A stretch of DNA of 64,000 nt. Origin: Calvatia gigantea (taxonomy: Eukaryota; Basidiomycota; Agaricomycetes; Agaricales; Lycoperdaceae). Location of the stretch: NCBI GenBank assembly GCA_025093985.1, contig JACAAK010000014.1:1550001-1614000 (forward strand), given 5' to 3'. Each line of letters starts with the position of its first letter. The first letter of the stretch is position 1. The notes under the pieces are model-generated. The model ran no database searches and was not told where the DNA came from. It worked only from the letters and a program-made list of their open reading frames with translations. The position numbers were made by a program, and so were the translations under genes. Positions 41,291 through 52,120 of the stretch are shown in pieces.

Positions 41291-43027
41291 CTCTTTTGCT
41301 TATTCTGCTAGAGAACCTAAGCCAGAAAGTAAGATGCATATGCATACTACATATCAGTATTCTGAGACTGAGAAAGAGTGCCTTAGGAAAGAGCACTCCA
41401 AGCTAAATTTGTTTGAGTTATATCACATTTGTGATCTCGCAAATTGCTTATCTTGTCAGAAAGAAGTGAATAAACATGTTGTAAATGATGCAGATTGGCT
41501 CCTAGATTCTGGAGCATTGTACCATGTCACTGGTTATCTCTCTGATTTTGCAGAGATAAAGATGGGCCACTTTGGCATTATTCAAGCCACTGGCAACTGA
41601 AATTATGAAATGACTGGATAAGGTTCTGTCATCTTCCAGCATAATATGGTAGATGAGGGCAAAACCAGAAGTGCTACTTTACATATTGCACCAGTTTTTT
41701 ATATTAAGGAAATCACGGAATGGTTAATATCCTTGGGCCAGATCCTTTAGACTGGACATACCCTTGAAGCTACCACTAAAGGGACCACCATCTGTGATAA
41801 GTTGGGACAAGCTGTATTGTCTGCCTGGCCTCATTGGTTGTTTATGAACAATATACATATGGTGCACACGTATATCTTGCATCATAGCAAGGAGAAGCCA
41901 GTTGCATTAGCTTTATGCCAACCTGACTATATTGATTGGCATCATTGAATGGGACATCTCTTGGATCACACACTCTTTGAGCTGCCTAAGTACATTGAGG
42001 GCATTGCACTGATTCCCATACTACTTTCTTGGAAAGGCATTTGCAACAGCTGTGCCAAGGGGAAAATGCATAATAACCCCTTTCTAATTAACTCCAAGTG
42101 AGCCACTACAGTCTTTGAGCTATGTCACTCAGCCTTGCTGGAACTGCCCATCATCAGCTACTATAAATATAAATGGACTATGACATTCTTAGATGACTTC
42201 TCTTCTCATGCACATGTAGTTCTCCTTCACAAGAAGTCTGAGGCTTCTGAGAAGCTCATTGAGCTAATCAGTGTGCTTGAGAACCTCTCCAGTATGCACA
42301 TCAAATGACTTTACACTGATAATGGAGGAGAATACATTAATGAGAAATTATTGGCAGGACTCGCAGCATGTGGAATCACCCATAAGACTACTGCTTCCTA
42401 TGCACATCAGCAAAATGGGAGAGCAGAGTGACTGAATTGCACTCTACACAAGAAAGCCCAAGCTATATAGCTACAGACATGTCTACCTGACTCATGGTGG
42501 GAGTTTGCATTGAATGTAGCAATGCATTTATATAATTGCACACCAGTCCAGCATTTGCAGTGGAAGACACCTTATGAATGTTATTTGAGGAAAAAACCAG
42601 ACTTGTCCCATATCCATGTGTTCAGATGCAGTGCATATGTATTTCTACCTGATGAAATCTGCCTGAACAAATTGTCCACAAAGTCTGAGATGATGATATT
42701 CTTCAGTTACAAAGGTTCAAAGAACTATATCTTCATGTGGCACATGGCAGGCAATGTAATTTTTATATCACCAAATGCCTTATTCAATGAGGGATATTTC
42801 CCTAAATGTATCAGTTCAGTGCCAGATAGCAGTAACCAGCCAAATTATAGAGGAGAGAGAAACCTGCCAGACAGAAGAAGAGAGGATTCACCTCTTTTTC
42901 CACCATCTACAGATGATGCTGAAAATATTCCACCTCCCCCTAAGGAACCAATTTGTTTACCTCTGACTTCTCCACCTTCCAAACTGAAATATTCTCCACC
43001 TACACCTCCATTACCCCAGTGTAAACA
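41291..43027 (+). pseudogene. Copia W protease and integrase
   Basis: Single frame with stops. Protease motif DWLLDSGA near 41492; GAG-pre-integrase HH-CC remnant (WHH, MGH, CNSCAKGKM) near 41935-42070; integrase core with the acidic triad: FLDDFS near 42190, YTDNGGEY near 42313, NGRAE near 42420; then the C-terminal integrase part to a Pro-rich tail near 43020. About eight premature stops occur, mostly TGA where Arg is expected, without net frameshift between the protease and the integrase C-terminus. Confidence 0.85.
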
Positions 43028-43194
43028 TGTTAGATGTGGTCTCATCAGTCCTATAGATAGATTTGGACTTATCACTGACAGAGTTTTGGTTAGGTGATGA
43101 GTCACATGAGACAGATGGACTTGTAGCTTCCTGTGGATGCTTTGAGAGCCTTTAGTCTCTTACAGTTGTCCACAGGTGAGTAAAGTATTGTAAC
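43028..43194 (+). repeat. Copia LTR fragment, cut by LINE O
   Basis: First 167 bp of an X-family LTR (TGTTAGATG...TTGTAAC), plus strand, interrupted where the T-tract of O begins. The rest of the LTR is not found in the window and would be expected beyond O and Q. Confidence 0.85.
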
Positions 43195-45543
43195 TTTTTT
43201 TTTTTTTTAAAAAATCATGGCTTGTGCCAATTTATAACACGGTGCCCGATTGCAGTCCACGTGTAGCCAAGTACAAAGCCCCAACTACAAAGTTCGATGA
43301 GTTAAGGGTAATCTACTGTTCAGAGGCAACCCAACCCAACCCAAGTACTAACCCAGACCAGACCAGACCCCCCCCTACTTGCTAAACCCCCCAGCTTCCC
43401 AAAATGCCCATCACATTGTAGAAAACCCAATTGCCCAGGTCTTGTGGTGTACACCCAGTGACACATCACCATGGAGCAGCAGTGCCCTAATCATCCCTCA
43501 AGAGGCAGACTCAGCAGCAACAGCAGCCAAGTGTCTGAGAGGGGACAAGTGTAGTCAGGAGAGCCAGTGCAAGGGGCCCCCGTTTGGAGCCGCCTTACCC
43601 CCAACTTCCCAGATGAAAGGGTATTGGCCCAGTTCCAATCCAGAGCAACCCAGCGGACAGGGTAGCAACTTGAAGCGTCACCTAGATAGCGCCCAAGTAA
43701 GCAACTAAGCAGGATGAACCTGCACCACCACCTGGGGACCCCACCCCCATTATTTCATGCCTTTGCCCCCTGAGAAGCCACAGACCAGACCCAGAAAAAG
43801 AACACCACCAGCCAAGGCCAGAAGCACCCTCCAGGGACCCAACCTCTGTTACCTTACAACTTCTTCACCCAGTAGGCCAGAAGACCAGTGACCTTGTGGG
43901 AACCCCCTGTGCGTGCCAGCTCAGCCAATCCCAGAATTATCTGGTCTGAATGTGAAAGCCCCTGGATTCACATTCAGAAAATCAATCAGCTCACGAATGG
44001 TCTGAGGAGGTCTGTCAAGCTCCCTTTTGTGATTGGGACACCTGACAAATATGTGATAGTGCCCCTTGAGAGTGGCACCACATGAGCAACTAACGCCTTC
44101 ATTAGGAAAGAATTGTATACAGTACAACCCAATCAGAGTGTGGCCTGTGACAGCACACATGGCTCTCGCACAAAGCGAGTTAGAGCTACTAACATGGGGA
44201 AGCCAAGGCCTACTGGAAAGGTAGGTTGGCTTCCCCGGAATAGACAGATCCACCCCAGAGGCAAGATCCATGTTGCTATGCCCCTTGTATGAAGAGGTAG
44301 AGTACAGCTGGTGCCATGACTCCAGAATATCATCAACCACTTCCTTATGTAGGCGGGCAATGGAAGTGAATGGCCTCAGGCCATAAGCGACCTGAGGGAA
44401 TGAGGTGACATACTGGTGGACAGCATGGTGGAACTCCCACTTCTCAGAAGAAGGGACAGCGAGGAACTCAATGCACCTCTGGGGATCCCTAGAGAGCCAT
44501 TGTTTAAGCACCACACACACTCCCTGGGACAGCATCTGCCCAGAATGTGTGGACGAATCAACTGCGAGCTTCGCTGATGCAATAGAATCAGTGAAGACAT
44601 GTATGAGCCTGACATCATCCTGCTTGAGAGCAAAATGAACCCTGAGTACAATGGCCATGAGCTCAGCATCAGGTGCTGTAACATGGCCTGCCACACAAGT
44701 GATCTCCCAAAGACACTCGTGCTGGTGATAGACATAGGCAGATAAAACTGCCTGGAACTTGCCATGAAGTGGCAGACTCGCGTCCATCACCATATGAACA
44801 ATTCTGACATCCTCCCTGCACTCCCTAAGGTGCGCATTGAGAGCATACATGTGCACAGGGTTGGTGTTACCCTCCACATTGAGTTTTACCTCCATGAATG
44901 ACACCTAGTCAGGGTGGCAATCCATCAGGCGGTATCTGGGCCGATTAATCGAAGCCATAGGCTTAAACTCCTCAACGAGGTTTACCAGGTTGGTATCAGC
45001 CTGGAATAGGGAGCCTTTAGTCTTCTTGTGAATGGCAGGAGACATAAGACTGATCAAGCGGGCATGCAACTTAGCAGACCCAGAGTACTCAGGGCTCATA
45101 AGAGCCCTAAGAGGATGATTAGGTGACAGGGTTTTTATCCTGTAATCTACAGGGCCGCCTGTCTCTGTATGACATTAAGGCTCTTAAGGGCTGCTTTACA
45201 GCAGGACCCTTTGAAGAACCAAAGTTTGAAGCCATACGTCGCAATGGGAACAACACACAACCGATAGAGGAGGTGCTTCTGTATAGGCCGCAAGCCCCTC
45301 ATAGAATTACCAAGCATCTTTATGGCTTTCACTGTAGAAAGAGCTTTGGTAGAGTAGTAGTGGACATGCTCCTTGAAAGTAAGGGCATGGTCAAAGTAAA
45401 AACCCAAGTACCTCCAGTAAGGCTTGGGTTGAAGCAGTGTATCACCAGTGAACAGGGCAAAGCCCAGGTCAATTGGTGGGTTGTCATTCCTGTGCTTACA
45501 GGAGAAGTGAAATACCTCAGACTTGTCATGTTCAAGTACCAGG
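43195..45543 (-). mobile_element. LINE copy O
   Basis: Antisense copy with a T-tract at 43195-43208, a type I 3' UTR and ORF2 back to the FHFSRK region, where the 5' LTR of gypsy Q begins (45544). O therefore continues beyond Q, outside the window, or was 5' truncated there. It has an internal deletion of about 140 bp near 45143, with CCTGTA at both break ends. Confidence 0.83.
43921..45543 (-). pseudogene. LINE ORF2 fragment of copy O
   Basis: RNase H and C-terminal zinc motif are recognisable to stop 43921-43923. TAG at 44907-44905 replaces CAG (HPDQVSF region). A deletion near 45143 removes the end of the RT region and shifts the frame. Many CpG transitions. Non-functional. Confidence 0.82.
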
Positions 45544-45697
45544 TGTCACAACCCGCACACACGCTCACCCACTTCACCTGCTCTTACCTGGACTATACTT
45601 TATATTTTATTTACCATTTGCTCTCACCCACTCTCCCCTGTCTCCCCTGCTCTCCATTCTTACTATTATGTCTGATGTTAATTTCTGATTATCCTTC
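45544..45697 (+). repeat. 5' LTR of gypsy Q, left piece
   Basis: Begins TGTCACAACCCG and is broken by gypsy P at 45697/45698. With 57150-57617 it makes an LTR of about 622 bp. This is part of U3. The 3' LTR is not in the window, so the left border rests on the TG start and on where LINE O ends. Confidence 0.6.
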
Positions 45698-46004
45698 TGT
45701 TATGACCTTAGTCTGAGTTAACCTCAGGTTGCAACTTAGGCTAAGACTTGAGGGTAAGTAAGAGGAGAGGAACTAAGTGGTTAAGTGTACCGAATACAGG
45801 AGTATGTATGTACACTTAAATACAGAAGGAACATCCAGTTGAATGGATGGAGATAACTACATGAAACGTCTGATGACTATGGCATAGTAGTTATGAGTCA
45901 GAGCTCGGAGATCGCACAGGCAGGAATAGCTGAAACAGGTGCACAGGAGATTGGAATGCAGACAAAGTAAGGAACATGATATGATTGATGAAAAGTTCAC
46001 AACA
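45698..46004 (-). repeat. 3' LTR of gypsy P
   Basis: 307 bp, TGTTGTGAAC...ATAACA on the minus strand. It contains TATTTAA (45822-45816) and, 34 nt downstream, ACACTTAACCA (45788-45778), which is exactly complementary to the PBS at 56835-56825. Confidence 0.95.
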
Positions 46005-46683
46005 ATACCCCCCAATTAGGCTTCATGCCTCAGGAAGCTCATCAAAGTCTCTGTTCATGACTGTGGTGGCGAGTGCTTTTTTAGTGGCAGCGATGAGGAA
46101 CTTTTCTTTATTGGAATGCGCTAAGAAGATGGGTGAGTGGCTTTGCCCATCTTGCCGGATAGGGACTGGGATGCCATTGTATGGGAAGTCAGTGGTAGTG
46201 GAGCTGTCCCAGTAGTTCTTGACTATCGAGTTCCAATAGTGTTGGTCCTTTTCTTGTCCTGGCAATACAGTGTAGAATCTTGTGGGTGGAAGAAAAACCG
46301 ATATGAGTTGCAGTGGTGTGATGGTTTTAATGAAGTGGCGGAGGGCGTTAACTTCTTCCTTCATTGAAACTGTGGTTTTCTCGTCCATAGGGGTATCAGT
46401 GCGGGTTGGTGGTGTGGGATTGATGGTGTCGTGTAGTTCGGAAAGGGTGATATGAATTCTGTTGACCAAGGTGTTGATGTCAGGGTCTTTATTTGACTTG
46501 TCCCTTCCAAGTAGTTTCATGGCTATGTCAGCGAGTTCTAGGAATATGTTGGTGATGTCAAGGTGGTTAAAGACCTCAAGGCCCAAATTGATTTGGCTTT
46601 GGAGCCCTTGGATGCAATCTTTTTCATTAGGGGTGAGGGTGGACTGGTCTAGTGCTCAGAAGATGGCGGGAATATGTTGGTTG

Positions 46684-46976
46684 TGTTAGATGTGGTCTCA
46701 TCAGTCCTATAGATAGATTGGGACTTATCACTGACAGAGTTTTGGTCAGGTGATGAATCACATGACACAGGTGGACTTGTAGCTTCCTGTGGATGCTTTG
46801 AGAGCCTTTAGTCTCTTACAGTTGTCCACAGGTGAGCAAAGTGTTGTAACTTCATTATTTAGTCTCTTACAGTTGTCCACAGTAATTGTGGATTTCCTCC
46901 TTTAATATTAATCCAATAGACTTCGTTCCACTGCTGTTAGGACTGTCTCAATGTCCCCCATGTGCACCTCTTTACA
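46684..46976 (+). repeat. 5' LTR of copia X
   Basis: 293 bp, TGTTAGATG...CTCTTTACA. It contains two direct copies of a 25-bp motif ending in CTCTTACAGTTGTCCACAG and an imperfect palindrome around ACAGTAATTGTGG. Identical to the 3' LTR. Confidence 0.96.
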
Positions 46977-47101
46977 GGTTATGGGCCCCGCACTTTAACA
47001 GCTTCAAAACAACATTTTAATTCACTTCCCTCCTTTCTCTCTATCTCCTTCTACATCTCTCTCCCCACCCCAACTCTATTTCCGCTCTCCTGACTGCAAA
47101 A

Positions 47102-50100
47102 ATGGCTCAATCCAGACCAAACTTTGCAAAGCTATGTGGGACGAACTACTCTACTTGGGCTGGCAAGATGGAGGTGTAGTTGAGGGCTAGTGATCTGTGG
47201 AGGATTGTTTCTGGAAAAGTCTCCCCCCCTGCCATGTCTAAAACCCCCACTGAGGCTGAGCTGGCTGCTCAGGATGCCTGGGAGGCTAAGGCAGACAAAG
47301 CTGCAGATTGGCTCTTCCTTATGGTGGAAGCTGACTAGAGGATTCACTTCAATGGCATCCAGGATGACCCAGTCAAGATGTGGACCTCCCTACAGTCTGT
47401 GCACCTCCAAAAGCGTCCAGGAATGCGATTCAATGCCTATGATGACCTCTTTACCATCCGGAAACTCGAGGAGGAGTCCCTACAGTCTCTTATCAACAGA
47501 GTTGAAGATGCAGTGAAGACTATCAAGGATCTCAGGCCTGTGGACTTCACCCTCACCCAGCTTGATGAAGAACTAGCCTCCATGTCCCTCATTAGAGCCC
47601 TCCCATCTGAAGAATTTGCCTCCTTCACCTCCTCCCTCCTTCTGATGGACAAACTTGATAAAGCTGCTGTGCACCAGGCTTTTGTCACAGAGGATATTCA
47701 ACACTGCAGACGTGCCCAGGACACTGCCAGCTCCTCCACAGCCTTTTCTGCACACTCCTAGCCTCCTCCTTCATCCGGAAAATGCGATTTTTGTCACAAG
47801 TCCGGACACACTATCCAAAAGTGCTGGGCATTCAAGGCAGCTCAAAAGCAAGCCCAGGAGAAGACTGCTGAGCAAATCGCCAATAACTCATCAAGGCATC
47901 GTCGGAATCACGCAAAACATGCACAGGACACTCCTTAGGACCCCCCCTCATCGCCTACAGCGGGTGGAGTGCAATAGGCCCGGGAATTCACCAGAAATAC
48001 AAGTTCTTCATCACCTTCCCCCTCTTCACCTCTACAGCTTGATGCTGACTTCCATTGGCTTGCAGACACAGGGGCCACTTCTCATATGACCCCACATTGC
48101 CACTGGTTCAAGTCCTACTCCCCCAGTTGCATTCCCATCCACTTAGCTGACAATTCCATTGTCTACTCAGCTGGAGTAGGTTCTGTGGTGTTTCAGCCTG
48201 TGTTGGAGGGGAAAAGGGTTAGAGAGGTTGAGTTTTTGAGAGTCCTACATGTCCCAGACCTCTGGAGCAACCTACTATCATGTTTATACCTTACTCGTCA
48301 CTCTGGAGTTAATATCAGTATTGGTGCAACCTCTATGGTGTTTTATAAGGGCAAAAAGGCGCTTTTCAAGGCTAGAATCACTCTGGGCCACTCAGCACTG
48401 TTAGATGGCACTACAATTGCTTCAGAGACTGCATTTCACCTCTCCACACTCCCTGTAGACCTCTCCTTGTGGCATAGACGCTTTGTATACCACAATTATA
48501 CAGATGTGAAGAGAATGATCAGTCAGGAGCTTGTTACAGGCCTTAAACTGGAGTCTGAGGTGTCCCCTGACCCCATCTGTGAGCCCTGTCTTGCAGGAAA
48601 GATGCATTCCCATCCATTCCCCTCCTCTACCAGTCATAATTACTCCCCACTGGCTCTAGTGCACTTAGATTTGCATGGACCACTTCCAGCAGCTACCCAC
48701 CAAGGCTACAAGTACTGGATCACCTTTATAGACGATTCTACGCGATTTCAGGTGGTGTATCTGCTTAAATCCAAGTCAGAAGCCTTTGAAGTGTTCAAAA
48801 CCTACAAATATTGGGCTGAGAACCAACTGGGAGTCAAAATCTGCGCTCTACAGGACAATAAAGGCAGAGAATACATGTCTAATGCCTTTCTGGAGTTTAC
48901 AAGGCTGTGTGGTATCGAGAGGAGGCATTTTGTGTGAAATAGGCCCCAGCAGAATGATCTTGCTGAGAGAGCTAATAGGACTATGGGTGAGAGAATCACT
49001 GCCATGCTGTCGGAGTCTAGTTTGCCAGCAAGTTTTTGGGGCGAATGCATAGCTGCCATAGTCCATATGTGGAATAGGCTCCCTACCTCCACTCTACCAA
49101 AAACCACACCTTTTGAGGCCTTCTACAAGCAAAAACCTGATGTTTCACACCTCAGAGTGTGGGAGTGTACTACCTATGTGCATATACAGCGAGATAAGCG
49201 GAATTCTTTGCAGCCTCACTTTGAAAAATGTGTTTTTATTGGATATCCCACTGGCTACAAAGGTTGGAAGTTCTATAACCCTACCACTAGGCAAACCAGG
49301 ATCTCAGAGTGTGCAGATTTTGATGAGAGACACTTCCCTGGACTATCTAGAGTGAAAATGAATGCCATACCATCATTTGCTGGCCCTCCATCCTCCCCTG
49401 AAGTCTCACCACCTTCTACCTCATCTATCTCATCTCCTATACCTTCCCAGATGCTCCTACTTCTTGAAGATGAGGGGGGTGATGTAGACTACCTGCCTGA
49501 GTCACCCCAGCCTGCTCCAGACGCTCCTGAAGCTCCCAGAGCACCATTAGTCCATCCACTTCCTTTTCAAGAAGGACCCTACAAAGATAACATCATCTCA
49601 TCACCATCCCAGCTTCAGTCCCCACAAGTCCACAGTCCTGAGCCCTCAGAGCCTCCTGTGACGCCTTCTACAGCTCCTGTACAGCTCCCCAGCACTTCTC
49701 CCAGTGTTCCCCCAGTAATTGAGCCCCCACACCTTCCTAGGTGCTCAAATCGCACCAAGAAACCACCAGGAGAGTGGTGGAGGATTAAGCTGTCTCCTGA
49801 GCCTGAGGAGGATGATTTTGACAATCAGGAAGCTGTCTATTGGGCTGACAGTGGATATCAAGAGGTGGAGTTTGCTAGGACTGTTTCTGGACCTGATCCT
49901 CATACCTATAAGGTTGTTATGAGGTCCCCTGATGCCCAGGACTGGTCTAGAGCTTGTGATGATGAAATCTTCACCCTGGAGTCCAACAACACCTGGGAAC
50001 TAGTTGAGCTACCTCCTGGAAAGAAGCTGGTCAACTCTGGATGGGTTTTCAAGGTCAAGCGCAATCCTGATGGCTCTGTAGAGCGCCATAAAGCCTGCTT

Positions 50101-51448
50101 AGTTGCTAAGGGCTATTCTCAGTGCCCTGGCTATGATTACACCAAGGTTTTTGCCCCTACATTTCGTTCTGCATCCCTCAGACTTATTATAGCCTTGGCT
50201 GCAAGAGAGAGCTTCAAAATGCGCTCTGTTGACATCTCCTCGGCCTTTACCTATGGGGATCTCGATGAGGAGATCTACATGGCCCAGCCTGAGGAATATC
50301 ACCAAGGTGGCCCAAACCATGTCTGTAAGCTCACCAAATCACTCTATGGCCTTAAACAGGCAGCTAGATAGTGGAATAAGAAGCTACACAGTGTCATGAC
50401 CTCCATGGGCTACTCAAGACTCAGATCTGACAACTCCCTCTACATCTATTCCAAGGGATCAGTCAAGGTGATTGTCCCAGTCTTCATTGATAATATCACT
50501 CTGGTGTCAAGGGATGACTCTGCCATGGACTTGGCTGTCCAGGAACTGTCTAAACACTTCAAACTGCGAGATCTCAGTGCTACAAACTAGTTACTAGCTG
50601 TACAGGTGAAGCAGGATGCTCCAAATCGCTCTATTTTGCTCTCCTAGGCTCAGTATGTCAGGGAACTGCTAGAGCGCTTCAAAATGGACAATTGTAATGC
50701 TGTGAAGACCCCTCTACCACCAGGACTTGAGCTCTCTGATGACCAGCCTACCCCTGAGGAGCAAGAAGCCATGAAGTCCATTCCCTATCTCTCTGCTATG
50801 GGTTCCCTGCAGTATCTTGCCACCATGACTCGTCCAGATATTGCTTACTCTGTGTCCTATCTTGGGAGGTTCAATCACAACCCATCTCCGAGGCACTAGG
50901 CTGCTGTAAAGCACTTATTTCACTATCTGAAGGGAACTATTGAGTACAAACTTGTCTACAAGGGTAATGACAACCCAGAGCTATTCCAGACCTTCTCTGA
51001 CGCTTCCCATGGCTCCTGCAAGGCCACAGGACGTGCTACAGGTGGTTATGTGACTCTAGTGAGTGGTGGCGCTGTAGGATGGTGCTCAAAGCACCAGCCT
51101 TTTGTGACTCTGTCCTCTACTGAGGCTGAGTATATTGCTGCAGTTGAGGGTGGCAAGGAGATCATGTGGATGAGGAACATCCTGACAGAGTTTGGCTATC
51201 CCCCTTCCCTTTCCTCGACACTCTATATTGACAACAAGTCAGGAATCTGTGTGGCAAAGAATCCAGAGCACCATGGACAGATGAAGCACCTGGACTTAAG
51301 GTTCTTCTGGCTTCAAGATGCTGTTGCTGATAAAGTAATCAATCCAGTGTATGTGTCCACTGACTAACAACTTGCTGATATCCTCATGAAGGCTGTATAC
51401 CCCAAGACTGTGAACTTTGCTGTTCCCTTGCTTGGACTCACTCTGTGA
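47102..51448 (+). pseudogene. Copia X gag-pol polyprotein (1449 codons, 11 stops, no frameshift)
   Basis: One frame from ATG 47102 to TGA 51446-51448. Gag (YSTWAGKME, zinc knuckle CDFCHKSGHTIQKC near 47783); protease DTGATSHM near 48069; GAG-pre-integrase (LWHRRF, CEPCLAGKM); integrase FIDDSTRF near 48731, QDNKGREYM near 48855 and AERANRTM near 48966; RT (W-x-FKVKRNPDGS, SSAFTYGDLDEEIYM, YGLKQAARxW); RNase H (TDQxLADI). Stops: TAG at 47177, 47336, 47759, 47936, 47975, 50369, 50588, 50645 and 50897; TGA at 48935; TAA at 51365. The RT active site reads FIDN (50483-50494) instead of the usual xVDD, so the enzyme is probably dead even if stops were read through. Confidence 0.92.
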
Positions 51449-51487
51449 TAACTCCCCTCTCCATGGACTGCTTAGATCAGGGGGGTG

Positions 51488-51780
51488 TGTTAGATGTGGT
51501 CTCATCAGTCCTATAGATAGATTGGGACTTATCACTGACAGAGTTTTGGTCAGGTGATGAATCACATGACACAGGTGGACTTGTAGCTTCCTGTGGATGC
51601 TTTGAGAGCCTTTAGTCTCTTACAGTTGTCCACAGGTGAGCAAAGTGTTGTAACTTCATTATTTAGTCTCTTACAGTTGTCCACAGTAATTGTGGATTTC
51701 CTCCTTTAATATTAATCCAATAGACTTCGTTCCACTGCTGTTAGGACTGTCTCAATGTCCCCCATGTGCACCTCTTTACA
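51488..51780 (+). repeat. 3' LTR of copia X
   Basis: 293 bp, identical to the 5' LTR by direct comparison. It follows a short G-run (51480-51485) that would serve as the PPT. Confidence 0.96.
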
Positions 51781-52120
51781 GGTTGGTGGAGGAGGAGGCA
51801 TTGGTGAATCCAGCGTACATATCAGTGAAGGTGATATAGGCAGTAGCAAGGGTAATGTGTCGGTTTACTACCAGTCGTTTGTTCTGGGTGGTAATGTTTT
51901 CGATTTCACTGTTGGTTGCCTTGTTGACATCTTTGAGCAAGGCTTCAAGGAGTCCTTGTGCAGGGGACAGTGTTTTAGCAAGGTTGAAACAGGTTCCCTG
52001 GGGGGCAGGTGCTCAGCTGTTGCCTGGTTTGGGGAATGGGAGGGAGGAGATTCTGGTGGGTGTGGGATGAACGAGGGAGTCGATAGTGATGTGGTTAGAT
52101 TGGGAGGCAGGCATGTCTGT

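Larger units (their letters stand above)
40145..43027 (+). mobile_element. Old copia body W (gag part, protease, integrase; RT missing)
   Basis: Internal region of a Ty1/copia element, cut on the left by N's poly(A) and on the right by an LTR fragment. A solo LTR of the X family (40993-41285) sits between the gag part and the protease. The reverse transcriptase and RNase H are absent. A and T are more frequent than in the LINEs, and many Arg/Gln codons have become stops. Confidence 0.8.
46684..51780 (+). mobile_element. Ty1/copia element X, inserted in P
   Basis: 5097 bp with two 293-bp LTRs identical by eye, TSD GGTTG (46679-46683 and 51781-51785), a leader starting GGTTATGGGCCCC after the 5' LTR (probable PBS) and a PPT (AGGGGGG) before the 3' LTR. 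One polyprotein frame with order gag-PR-IN-RT-RNase H, as in copia. It is the youngest LTR insertion of the nest, yet defective. Confidence 0.95.
46023..52114 (-). pseudogene. Extra coding region of gypsy P (ORF3 or pol extension), split by X
   Basis: After the chromodomain and a TAA (52123-52121), the same frame continues from ATG 52114, through the insertion site of X (frame restored when X and one TSD copy are removed), to TGA 46025-46023, only 18 bp from the LTR. Total is about 330 codons. Two further stops are TGA (52015-52013 and 46658-46656), explained by CGA to TGA; the TAA could come from CAA, so this may be a C-terminal extension of Pol. No known domain recognised. The C-terminal half is predicted to be helical and mixed-charge (ITNIFLELADIAMKLLGRD), with no obvious signal peptide or membrane segment. 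Confidence 0.65.

Noticed and set aside
46977..46990. Assigning the copia PBS (GGTTATGGGCCCC) to a particular tRNA
   Set aside because: The position fits a PBS and two families share it, but I cannot verify which tRNA 3' end it matches without the host tRNA set.
47102..51448. Reassigned or read-through TAG codons in copia X
   Set aside because: Sense CAG and CAA codons remain common in the same frame, neighbouring genes (P gag, W) use TAG/TAA/TGA as ordinary damage, and the RT active site itself is mutated (FIDN), so decay fits better.
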